A stretch of DNA of 64,000 bases from NCBI RefSeq assembly GCF_008727875.1, contig NZ_VTWS01000005.1, forward strand, positions 434,001 through 498,000. Reading direction: 5' to 3'. The notes under the pieces are model-generated. The model saw nothing but the letters and a program-made list of their open reading frames with translations, did not search any database and was not told the DNA's origin. Below are positions 43,501 to 50,704 of the stretch, piece after piece; position 1 is the first letter of the stretch, and the number at the start of each line of letters is the position of its first letter. A program made the position numbers and the translations under genes. This DNA comes from Larkinella humicola (GTDB lineage: Bacteria > Bacteroidota > Bacteroidia > Cytophagales > Spirosomataceae).

Positions 43501-45660
43501 TACTTCCACCGGCATGGGCGTATTGGGCAGGTTCCGGTCCCAGACCCAGCCCCAGATGTCGCCCTCACAGTTGTATTTGTCAAGGTAGCCTTCAAAATTA
43601 CCGGTTCGTTTCACCACCGGAGCGGCTTCACGGATGGTAACCTGTAACGGAACTGAGGAAACCACTTCGGAAGGGTCGGCCGCCGTATAGGTCAGCGAAA
43701 ACACGCCCACCGTGGTTGGTGTGCCAGTCAGGGCGTTCGTTTCTGCCGAATAGGTCAACCCCGGTACCGTACCCGCAATGCGGTGAATCAAAGGTTGCGC
43801 TTCGGGATCGGTGAACGGTGGCAGTACGTGCGAAAAGGCTTTCCCGACTTCTCCCAGGGGAACAGCAACAACCGGGGCAACCGGAGCCTGGTTGGTTCCG
43901 CCGGGATCGGTGACCGTCATCCGGAAACTTCCGGTGACCGTGGCACCCAGGTTGTCACGGGCCGTCAGCGTCACCATGGCCGACTGTACCCGCGTGGGGG
44001 TGCCCGTAAACTCGCCCGTTGCACTCACCCACCTGATGCCTTCCGGCAAGCCGCTCGCTTCAACACTCACAATCGAACCATCCGTATCGGTAAAAGCCTG
44101 TCCAATCGAATAACTAAAGGGTTGCCCCACGGAAGCCGCCTGGTCGGTCAGGGTTTGACTCAAAACGGGCAGGTTATTGATCACCGGGGCTTCATTCCGA
44201 AGCAAATCTTCATCCAGTTCAATTCGTACCGGTTTGTTCCCGTTCTGCGCATACCGCTGCCCCCACCGCTCCTGGGCGATCATGTGGTTCTTTAAAATAT
44301 CCGACAGTTTATAGCCAATGGCTGCCCCGACCGTCTGAACCTGGGTGACGGGCTGGTTCAACAACCCGTTGTTGACCACCATCGTAATCAGATCCGTCAG
44401 TTTTTGCCGGGCGTTTGTGCCACCAAAGTTGGCCAGTGTCAGCATCTTGGCGCCGTGTTCGAAACACTGGGAAATCTGTTCGTAATATTTCTCGGTCGAT
44501 ACCGACGTGTGGAACATCCCGTCCACGGCGTTGATCATAAACGCGCCCGGCCGGAGGTTCGTCCGAACCACATCCATCGAAAACCGGTGGTTGTAATCCG
44601 GCCCGTCGTTGAACTTCAGACCATCGACCGACTGGCCCAGGTTTTTGAAAGCCAGCGACGCCCGCAAGCCCGAGAGCCGGTCCCAGACGCACCCGTGCTG
44701 GTTGACGACAACGATGCCCGGATCGACCCCTTTGACGGTGTTGTTGATCTTGTCGATAAACCCTTTTAACTGGCGGTGCCGAAACACATACCAGTCCTCG
44801 CCCCGAATCCCCGTGTGCGATGCATACGGATTGGAAGGAATGTGGGGCAGCGGTCGCACGCGGCTCCACTCACTGAAGTCGGTTCCCCAGCGTTGGTTGA
44901 GCTGAGCCAAACTGAAGCGGGCCTGCAGATACTGGCGAAAGGCTTCCAGCTCCGACACGCTGTAATCGTAGGGAACCACGTATTTGTTGCCCGACGGGGG
45001 ATCGTAAACCGGCGAATATTCAGCCTCCAGCGCGGGCGATGACACGACCGAGAAAAACAGAAGCTGACCCTGTTCCTGGAGGTAATGGTAGCGGTTGGCA
45101 GCTTCCAGCACAAACGAATTGGCCCGATCGACGGTTTGTTTGTGTGAAAACGAAAACTGAATAATTCCCTTGGTCAGGTTCCGGGAGCTATCGGCGGCCT
45201 GCATGGTTTCGTGGAGCCCCCAGAAGCCGCCAAGCCGCACCGCGTCGCGACCGACATGGACCCGCAGCGCAATTTTCAGACCCAGCCGTTGGGCAGTCTG
45301 AATGTGCGAATCGATCACATCCCAGCTTGCGCTACTCTCGACCGTGGGATAAACCCGGTCCCAGTTGATGGTGATTTCAACGGCATTACAGCCCGTGGCG
45401 GCCGAATGTTCGATGCGTTCGTCGTCGATGCGCGCATCCGTCTCGAAATTGAAAATCGTCAGACCGATATACCGCTGGCTATCGATTACGGGCGGAGAAA
45501 ACCGGGCATTTTTTGCAGCATGCGGGGGCGGAGTATCCGCCGGTCGGGCCATGGCAAACTGAAAAGATGCAACAAGAAGCAAGGCTATTTTAAAAACATG
45601 CTTCGGAAACTGGACAGGGAAGTGAGAACGCGTAATGCGTACAGGTAGATTTGAAATCAT
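40576..45660 (-). CDS. giant T9SS-secreted protein with GH42-like domain and nine Ig-like repeats
   Basis: 1694 residues. A signal peptide (to about residue 40) is followed by a (beta/alpha)8-like domain (about 60-480). That domain resembles GH42 beta-galactosidases (GCNAVEITINWDRVYP, a LEAEYSP segment, QRWGTDF), but I cannot fix its catalytic acids. Nine He_PIG/cadherin-like repeats of about 90 residues follow, each with a D-x-DG-x-I and GLPxGLxY core. A cysteine-pair domain (NFEGYLDKYNCEGDIWGWVWD to ITLNC, split here by other text) interrupts them after the second. The C-terminus (WGVYPNPF... LPGGMYLLQI) is a type A T9SS sorting domain, so it is exported by type IX secretion and probably cell-surface attached or released. 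It is monocistronic and preceded by a leader hairpin. Confidence 0.85.
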   Translation of the reverse strand: MISNLPVRITRSHFPVQFPKHVFKIALLLVASFQFAMARPADTPPPHAAKNARFSPPVIDSQRYIGLTIFNFETDARIDDERIEHSAATGCNAVEITINWDRVYPTVESSASWDVIDSHIQTAQRLGLKIALRVHVGRDAVRLGGFWGLHETMQAADSSRNLTKGIIQFSFSHKQTVDRANSFVLEAANRYHYLQEQGQLLFFSVVSSPALEAEYSPVYDPPSGNKYVVPYDYSVSELEAFRQYLQARFSLAQLNQRWGTDFSEWSRVRPLPHIPSNPYASHTGIRGEDWYVFRHRQLKGFIDKINNTVKGVDPGIVVVNQHGCVWDRLSGLRASLAFKNLGQSVDGLKFNDGPDYNHRFSMDVVRTNLRPGAFMINAVDGMFHTSVSTEKYYEQISQCFEHGAKMLTLANFGGTNARQKLTDLITMVVNNGLLNQPVTQVQTVGAAIGYKLSDILKNHMIAQERWGQRYAQNGNKPVRIELDEDLLRNEAPVINNLPVLSQTLTDQAASVGQPFSYSIGQAFTDTDGSIVSVEASGLPEGIRWVSATGEFTGTPTRVQSAMVTLTARDNLGATVTGSFRMTVTDPGGTNQAPVAPVVAVPLGEVGKAFSHVLPPFTDPEAQPLIHRIAGTVPGLTYSAETNALTGTPTTVGVFSLTYTAADPSEVVSSVPLQVTIREAAPVVKRTGNFEGYLDKYNCEGDIWGWVWDRNLPNTPMPVEVLDGLNVIGTFTANVNRPDLVAAKKGNGLHGYQFLIPASIKDDKPHVISMRIENSDYYLKGSPITLNCPSSTAQVAEPGNTPPVAVPIPILYASVNVPYSYTIPEFIDDENQTLIYAMSGGVVGLTYNQATHSFSGTPTQLGTFTASLIVSDGQGGYTPSLVTIVVTTAPQNRPPVVSQTIPDQTARVGEPFAYTLAAGIFTDPDNNLSSIQVSGLPDGLTYNAGSRLISGTPTTDGVATVTVKATDALSATAVTSFRITTNAAPKPAPIPNLPPAIVQAPVDQTVTVGQSFIFQVPLETFADSDGTIASIAVSGLPASLSYNQSNRTIIGTPTAPETATITITATDDDGGTATVAFKLVVVASPSPPENKAPQVSSLIPNQTATVGQLFSYTLGAGVFTDSDGSISKVEIVNGLPNGLTYTPATRVISGTPTAPSTTTVTVKATDNQEGFVTTTFQLSVNPAPVPENTLPVVAQTIPDQTGTVGQAFSYTIGAGVFTDPDGSISKVEIVSGLPTGLTYAPATRVISGIPTAPTTTTVTVKATDNREGAVTTTFRLAVNLAPNVLPIVAQTIPDQTGTVGQGFSYAIGAGVFTDSDGSISKVEIVSGLPTGLTYAPATRVISGIPTAPSTTTVTVTATDNREGSVTTTFRLTVNEAPVNQLPVQARDLPGQTATISIAYSYTIGKSHFSDPDGNIASVEVTNLPKGLSYNPTTGVISGVPTTAQTVAVSVKAIDNKAGSVVVTYNMTVKENIVMKLYKAGKGPEPQNFIQELNHETVLMANTLPAMINIFFEIETKVQSVKFELTGPKNVNFQENFAPWALVGDNGGIPPLVGVYMLKVTGYKNPNVQGNQLVTRLITFYIRNISGKRENAEVSVANPGLTAESAVWGVYPNPFRDQITVNLPQESQEQIVPLAPYRFSIVSPTGQQVPVSDQDTRIEAGKATLNVQSNNLPGGMYLLQIQRGEGLLRTLKVLKE
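41538..42405. repeat. three near-identical tandem Ig-like repeat units
   Basis: Repeats 6, 7 and 8 of the T9SS protein, units of 285-294 bp. The 95 bases 41621-41715 (extent counted from the matching block) recur without change at 41906-42000. This degree of identity points to recent duplication or gene conversion. Confidence 0.85.
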
Positions 45661-46229
45661 AAGTACCGTTGAGCAATTTTGTGATCCAACAAAAGGGTAT
45701 TTGCCTAAATACCCCGTTTCTTCTCTTACACTTCATACAGGCCATCCTTTGCCATTAAACTATGGACATAGGTATGGATTTATGAATCCTTTTGTCTGAT
45801 AATCAGTATTCGATTTGCTAGCGAGATGAATAATGCAAAAGCGGTGCCAATGGAATTTTTTGTTATTCTTTGGTACAAATACTTGAATTTCAGACATTTG
45901 CATACCAATCATTTTATTTGAAAAAATTTAGAGAACGGTTTTTCTCACAGTAATGGCCACTCAAAACCGAGAATCAACCGAATTTTAGAACACCACAATT
46001 ACCGATAAATCCAGCCGTCGAACGACTTGGCAGGGTGACGTCTAACTTCCGCTCGCAACCAGCGCGGGGCGGTTTCAGAAAGGGCAATTGCGGATAAGGA
46101 ATGTTCCGGTATTGCGGAATGATCAGTCGATCCTATTGCCCAGATGAGCAAAAAACCGACTATTTTCAGCCGTAAATCGGCGTGAACCGGACCCACCCAA
46201 TCCGTAGCGTTTAAAGGCCTCCTAAAACC
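45661..46229. other. 569-bp gap: leader of the T9SS gene and upstream of the amylase
   Basis: Contains the leader hairpin 45695-45714 and one TGTCTGATA word at 45793-45801. Bases 45800-45960 are A+T-rich and probably hold the T9SS promoter. No gene supported. Confidence 0.5.
45695..45714 (-). promoter_or_regulatory. leader hairpin before the T9SS gene
   Basis: Minus strand reads GGGTATTT-AGGC-AAATACCC followed by TTTTGTT, a perfect 8-bp stem and 4-base loop, 34 bp upstream of ATG 45660. It could be a weak attenuator or an mRNA-stabilising 5' hairpin. Confidence 0.4.
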
Positions 46230-48062
46230 ATGCTACAGTACCGACAGATTAACGAGATCAATTTTGAAGCCCTGACCAACCGGACTTTCCACCCATCGCC
46301 CGGAGCCTGGGAAGACCAGGTTCTCTATTTTCTGCTGCTGGATCGGTTTTCGGATGGGCATGAACAGGGCTTTCTGTCGAATGCGGGCGAAATCGTTCAT
46401 TCCGGCACGACCCCGGTTTTCGCCCCTTCCGATGCAGAAAATGCCGTACAAACCGCGTCAGAAGCAGAAACGTGGCGGGTGGCAGGGCGTCGTTTTGCCG
46501 GCGGAACGTTGAAAGGGTTACAAAGCAAGATGGGCTATCTGAAACGGCTGGGGGTCACCGTCGTCCGGATCAGTCCGGTTCTGAAACAGGCCCATGCCCA
46601 GGAAACGTATACGGGAGATGGTATTCAGAATTTTCTGGATGTCGAACCCCGGTTTGGCACGCCCGAAGCATTCCGCGAAGTGGTGGAAACGGCCCACACG
46701 TATGGTCTATACGTTATCCTGGATATTATCCTTAATCACGTGGGCGATGTGTTTGTCTACCAGTCCGGGCAACCGAACTACCACCAAGGGGACCTGCCCC
46801 ACCCGGTGATGGGCTACCGCGACCAGCATGGCAATCCGTCATTGCCGTTTAAACCCGTTGACCTTACCAAACGGCCGGATGCCTGGCCCGACGGCGCCGT
46901 CTGGCCCGCCGATTTTCAGGAGCCATCGACCTTTTCGCAAAAAGGAGCAATCCGGGCGTCGGCCACCGCTTCCGAACGCATCGAAGGCGATGTGGCGTCT
47001 CTGAAAAACATCCACCACGGCCACGGTTGCGGGGCCAACTACCACCCGGCCCCGGCTCTGAAAGCACTTTGTGAGGTGTATAAATTCTGGATGGCCTACG
47101 CCGACCTCGACGGCTACCGGATCGACCCGGCCTATCTCCTGGACCCCGGCGCAATCCGGTATTTCACCGGCGTTTTGAAGGAGTTTGCCGCCGGCATCGG
47201 CAAAGAGAATTTTTACCTGATCAGCGAACTGACCGGGGAGCGGCAGCAGGTCTGCGAGACGCTGGAACAAATCGGACTGGATGCGGCTTCGGGCATCGAC
47301 AATCTACCCGAAAAATTTGCCTCCGTGGTGAAAGGATACCGGAACCCCACCGATTACTTTCATCTTTTCCGCCATTCTGAAGCGATCGGCAAGGGGTCAC
47401 ACACCTGGTTTCGAAACCGGTTCGTGACTGGTTTCGACGATTCCAATTCCATGGGTAAGGATAAAACCCGGTTCTGCGCCGACCCGGATGCCAGCCCGCA
47501 ACTCCTTGCCGCGGTGGGACTTCTGGCCACCACGCTGGGAATCCCGTGCCTCTATTACGGCACGGAACAGGGTTTCGACGGGCAGGGGGACGAGCATTCC
47601 GTTCGGGAAGCCCTGTTTGGCGGGGATTTTGGGGCTTTCCGGAGCCGCCAGCGTCATTTTTTTCGGGAAGACCACCCCACGTTTCAAGCCATCGCCCGGA
47701 TTCTGGCGTTGCGAAAACAGCACCTGGCATTGCGGAGAGGACGGCAATACCTGCGGCCCATTTCCGGCGACGGTATTCATTTCGGGCTCCCCACCCTGCC
47801 TGGCGACCCACTGCGCTCCGTTGTGCCCTGGTCGCGGCTTTTCAACCGGCAGGAAATCGTCTGTGCCATCAATTCCGACCCGGACAGCGAGCAAACCGCC
47901 TGGGTAACCATCGACCATGAACTCCACCGGCCCGGAACGTTGTTGACGTGCCTGTATTCGACCCTTCCCGCCCAGGTTCAGTCAACGACCCGGGTGGAGG
48001 TTCGCAATGGGCGCGCCATTCTGCTCACCGTTCCGCCGGGCGGTTTTGTCATCTATGCCTGA
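46230..48062 (+). CDS. GH13 alpha-amylase-family protein with altered region IV
   Basis: 610 residues with no signal peptide. GH13 landmarks: region I DIILNHVGD, region II GYRIDPA with nucleophile D299, region III LISELTG with acid/base E333. Region IV reads TGFDDSNSMG (D403, D404, S405, N406) where relatives usually have a DDHDQ- or NHD-type motif, so the His and the third catalytic Asp may be replaced. The first 45 and last 90 residues form the usual N- and beta-sandwich C-terminal extensions. It probably acts on alpha-glucans in the cytoplasm, or is a non-catalytic binder if the third acid is lost. Alone on its strand, and its stop is 3 bp from that of the convergent globin gene. Confidence 0.88.
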   Translation: MLQYRQINEINFEALTNRTFHPSPGAWEDQVLYFLLLDRFSDGHEQGFLSNAGEIVHSGTTPVFAPSDAENAVQTASEAETWRVAGRRFAGGTLKGLQSKMGYLKRLGVTVVRISPVLKQAHAQETYTGDGIQNFLDVEPRFGTPEAFREVVETAHTYGLYVILDIILNHVGDVFVYQSGQPNYHQGDLPHPVMGYRDQHGNPSLPFKPVDLTKRPDAWPDGAVWPADFQEPSTFSQKGAIRASATASERIEGDVASLKNIHHGHGCGANYHPAPALKALCEVYKFWMAYADLDGYRIDPAYLLDPGAIRYFTGVLKEFAAGIGKENFYLISELTGERQQVCETLEQIGLDAASGIDNLPEKFASVVKGYRNPTDYFHLFRHSEAIGKGSHTWFRNRFVTGFDDSNSMGKDKTRFCADPDASPQLLAAVGLLATTLGIPCLYYGTEQGFDGQGDEHSVREALFGGDFGAFRSRQRHFFREDHPTFQAIARILALRKQHLALRRGRQYLRPISGDGIHFGLPTLPGDPLRSVVPWSRLFNRQEIVCAINSDPDSEQTAWVTIDHELHRPGTLLTCLYSTLPAQVQSTTRVEVRNGRAILLTVPPGGFVIYA

Positions 48063-48065
48063 CCC

Positions 48066-48545
48066 TTACTCCGGGACATACGGGCCACCGGTTTCGCCCC
48101 AGCCCCAGACCGGCATTGGCGCATCGGCCTGAACAGGGTTGTCGGTCGCTGTCGAATTCAACACCGCAATCCGGCTTCCCCATTCCAGATAGCCCAGCAG
48201 CGCCGAACGGAACTCCGGGTCGTCGGGCAGGCCAATTTCATCCGCGCTTTCAAGCAGCAGGCTCATCCACCGACGCCGTTTGGGCTCGTCGAGCTGCTTT
48301 CCGAGGTGATGCGCCACCATGCTGGCGTGGCTTCCGCCGTCGGTTTCCGTGTAGTGTTTGGGTCCGCCAAAAACTTCGCCAATAAAATGGGCGACGTGGC
48401 TGGCGTGTTCGGGCGACATGTGCCGGAAGACGGGTTCGAGCAGTTCGTCCTTCAAAACTTTCTGATAGAAGAGCGTCGTTAGTTGTTCCAGCCGGTTGGT
48501 ACCGCCCAGCCAGTCGTTCAGCGTGGGGGTGGTGTGTTCGTTCAT
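48066..48545 (-). CDS. group II truncated hemoglobin-like globin
   Basis: 159 residues. The helices fit the 2/2 globin fold: LTTLFYQKVLKDELLEPVF (B-C), FIGEVFGGPKHYT (E-F), proximal His at about H80 in VAHHLG, and a WGSRIA G-helix with Trp. The GGP-x-x-YT motif is characteristic of group II. The C-terminal tail is Trp/Gly-rich. It binds heme and could react with O2, NO or peroxide. It lies 25 bp after the DUF1304 gene on the same strand. Confidence 0.85.
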   Translation of the reverse strand: MNEHTTPTLNDWLGGTNRLEQLTTLFYQKVLKDELLEPVFRHMSPEHASHVAHFIGEVFGGPKHYTETDGGSHASMVAHHLGKQLDEPKRRRWMSLLLESADEIGLPDDPEFRSALLGYLEWGSRIAVLNSTATDNPVQADAPMPVWGWGETGGPYVPE

Positions 48546-48570
48546 CGTTGTGTCGTCAGTGGCTCCAGCT

Positions 48571-48936
48571 TCACCAGTTGTATTGAACCAGCAACAGCCC
48601 GATCGTAATCAAGGCTGGCAGAGCCTGGGTAAAGAAGATTTTTTTATCCGCCGTCAGGGTTCCATAGAGCCCGGCGACGGCCACGCAGGACAGGAAAAAG
48701 AGCGCCACGTTGGCGTGCCAGACCGGATCGCTGATGAGCAGTGACCAAATCAAACCGGCAGCCAGAAAACCGTTGTACAGGCCCTGATTAGCCGCCAGGG
48801 CCTTGGTTGCCGGAAATAAGTGAGCCGGGAAGTTCTTGAACACTTTCGGCCCCCGGGTGGTCCAGGCGAACATTTCGAGCCAGAGGATGTAGAGATGGAG
48901 CACCGCCACCAACCCAATCAGGATTTTAACCAGCAT
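48571..48936 (-). CDS. DUF1304-family membrane protein
   Basis: 121 residues with four transmembrane helices. Begins MLVKILIGLVAVLHLYILWLE, and the FAWTTRGPKVFK loop and NQGLYNGFLAAGL helix match DUF1304. The function of the family is unknown. It precedes the globin gene by 25 bp and follows the pyrR stop by 54 bp, so the three may be co-transcribed. Confidence 0.88.
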   Translation of the reverse strand: MLVKILIGLVAVLHLYILWLEMFAWTTRGPKVFKNFPAHLFPATKALAANQGLYNGFLAAGLIWSLLISDPVWHANVALFFLSCVAVAGLYGTLTADKKIFFTQALPALITIGLLLVQYNW

Positions 48937-48990
48937 GGTCGTAGGATTTAGAATCGTAACCGCAAAAGTTTTTAAACAGAAGAGAACCGT

Positions 48991-49530
48991 TTACTCCATC
49001 AGCCAGATCCGGTCGGTTTCCGCGCCCTGCTCCGTCCATTCCACCAGTACCCGCTGCGACTCCAGCGTGTTGACGCGCTTGCCGATGTAGTCGGGTTTGA
49101 TGGGCAGATCGCGGTTGTACCGCCGATCGATCAACACCAGCAGTTCAATCGTTCGGGGCCGCCCGAAAGCCGTCATGGCATCGAGCGCGGCCCGCACCAT
49201 CCGCCCCGTCGAAATTACATCATCGACCAGAATGACCTTCTTATTTTCAATCAGAAACGGCACATGCGTCGTGTTGGGACGCAAGGGCGACTCGCGCCGG
49301 CGAAAATCGTCGCGGTAAAAAGTGGCGTCCAGGTAGCCCAGCGGTATTTCTTTCTGCAGCGTCCGGCTCAGTTCCCGCGCAATGCGTTCGGCAAAATAAA
49401 TACCGCGCGGTTGCATGCCCAGCACCACCGTTTCGGCAAAATCCTGGTGGTTTTCAATCAGTTCCTGACACAACCGGCTGATAACAATCTCCAGCAACGG
49501 ACTGGCGAGGATAAGGCGTTTTTGGTTCAT
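48991..49530 (-). CDS. pyrR: PyrR bifunctional protein (pyr regulator / uracil phosphoribosyltransferase)
   Basis: 179 residues. PRPP-binding motif VILVDDVISTGR (99-110, with D103-D104), an early GMQPRGIYFAERIA segment and a late DRRYNRDLPIKPDYIGK stretch are diagnostic for PyrR. The protein can bind pyr mRNA and has uracil phosphoribosyltransferase activity in other bacteria. No pyr genes are adjacent. It is divergent from pth with 118 bp between starts. Confidence 0.93.
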   Translation of the reverse strand: MNQKRLILASPLLEIVISRLCQELIENHQDFAETVVLGMQPRGIYFAERIARELSRTLQKEIPLGYLDATFYRDDFRRRESPLRPNTTHVPFLIENKKVILVDDVISTGRMVRAALDAMTAFGRPRTIELLVLIDRRYNRDLPIKPDYIGKRVNTLESQRVLVEWTEQGAETDRIWLME

Positions 49531-49648
49531 GAACGAAAGATAGTAGTCGGTTTTCAGTTTTCGGTTTTCAGGAGGTGTTTTTTGTTGAAAGGTTTCTGCG
49601 AACTTTGCAACCGGATTCGATTGACGGACCCCTCAAAAACGGTTTTCT

Positions 49649-50212
49649 ATGAAATTTCTCATCGCCGGGCTGGGCAACATCGGCCCGGAATATATGCTGA
49701 CCCGCCACAACGCCGGTTTTATGGTGGTGGATCGGCTGGCGGCTCACCACGGTTTTAGTTTTTCCACCAACCGCCTGGCCTACACCGCCGAATGGCGCCA
49801 CAAGGGAAAGGTTATCCACCTCATCAAACCCACGACGTACATGAATCTGAGCGGTCGGGCGGTCAGTTCATATCTGAAACATTTCAGTATACCCACTGAA
49901 AATCTGCTGGTTATCACCGATGACAAAGATTTACCGTTTGGAAAGCTGCGACTGAAGCCGAAGGGGTCGGCGGGTGGTCACAACGGTCTGCGCAGCATCG
50001 ATGACGTGCTGGGTACGCAGGAATACGCCCGGCTTCGATTCGGAATTGGCAACGATTTCTCGAAAGGCCGACAGGTAGACTTTGTTTTGGGAACGTTTCC
50101 ACCCGAAGAACTAGCGGAATTGCCAGACCATCTTGACCGGGCGGGAGAGGCAGTCCTCAGTTTTTGTACTTCCGGGCTACAACACACGATGAATTTTTTC
50201 AACCAAAAATAG
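49649..50212 (+). CDS. pth: peptidyl-tRNA hydrolase
   Basis: 187 residues. Begins MKFLIAGLGNIGPEY with the catalytic H20 in TRHNAGF, DDKDLPFGKLRLK with the active-site Asp, and GSAGGHNGL. Releases tRNA from peptidyl-tRNA that drops off the ribosome. The length fits bacterial Pth. A GAACTTTGC element at 49600-49608 is a possible -7 box. A long convergent gap of 492 bp follows. Confidence 0.96.
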   Translation: MKFLIAGLGNIGPEYMLTRHNAGFMVVDRLAAHHGFSFSTNRLAYTAEWRHKGKVIHLIKPTTYMNLSGRAVSSYLKHFSIPTENLLVITDDKDLPFGKLRLKPKGSAGGHNGLRSIDDVLGTQEYARLRFGIGNDFSKGRQVDFVLGTFPPEELAELPDHLDRAGEAVLSFCTSGLQHTMNFFNQK

Positions 50213-50384
50213 AACTATTTGAAGATTTTTTCATTTTCTAAAATAAAAATTTCCTTTGGGTAAATTGTGTGATTTGTAGTATTTTGTTTCAATATAGCGG
50301 TTAAACAGCATAGAAATGGGGTTATAACGCATTACAAATCAATACCATACCCCCTATCCCTACCTGTATTATTAAAAAATAAAA

Positions 50385-50416
50385 TTTGTACTCTTAAAAT
50401 TTATTGCGATATTTGC
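50385..50416 (+). promoter_or_regulatory. promoter-like element (TTTG-N19-GATATTTGC)
   Basis: TTTG at 50385-50388, 19-base spacer, GATATTTG at 50408-50415: one mismatch to TAnnTTTG. A start near 50423 is expected. Confidence 0.5.
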
Positions 50417-50422
50417 ATTGTT

Positions 50423-50664
50423 CTTCAACGGGAGAGCAATTGAACAAAATCAGGAATTTCTAAGTTAATTTGAAATAAAAAGATTTTGTTGCGTTACTTC
50501 TGAATTATTGTTACGTCTTAAGTGTAGTTAGAGTATAAAGCGGCCAGACGGTATGATTTAAAAGACAGGAAGAAACCGCTAAGTTATTCAAGAAGAAAAG
50601 GTTAAGGGTTTAGGAATAGTCAGTATAAAGCCTCTCGCAATGATCGGGAGGCTTTATCTTTTTT
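50423..50664 (+). ncRNA. candidate small RNA of about 240 nt
   Basis: Lies between a promoter-like element and a strong intrinsic terminator. It has no usable open frame: its ATG codons run into stops within a few codons or lie inside the terminator stem. TTGTTC (50418-50423) pairs with GAACAA (50442-50447) near the start, and AGCGG with CCGCT further on. It could be 6S-like or a novel regulator; alternatively it is only the 3' end of the pth transcript. Confidence 0.4.
50625..50664 (+). terminator. strong intrinsic terminator
   Basis: Thirteen-base-pair stem with one G-U pair (ATAAAGCCTCTCG/CGGGAGGCTTTAT), seven-base loop, then CTTTTTTAT. Confidence 0.85.
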
Positions 50665-50672
50665 ATAGCTAT

Positions 50673-50694
50673 CTGAACCGCCTGAGCGGTTCAG
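50673..50694 (-). terminator. stem-loop just after metG
   Basis: Perfect 9-bp stem CTGAACCGC/GCGGTTCAG with a four-base loop, 10 bp beyond the metG stop. No T run follows on the minus strand, so it may protect the 3' end rather than terminate. Confidence 0.45.
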
Positions 50695-50704
50695 GTAATC
50701 TTCT

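Larger units (their letters stand above)
50213..50704. other. 492-bp convergent gap holding a likely small RNA
   Basis: Convergent genes are usually close; this gap contains a promoter-like pair (50385-50416), a non-coding stretch and a strong terminator (50625-50664), both on the + strand. Bases 50213-50384 are A+T-rich and show nothing. Confidence 0.6.
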
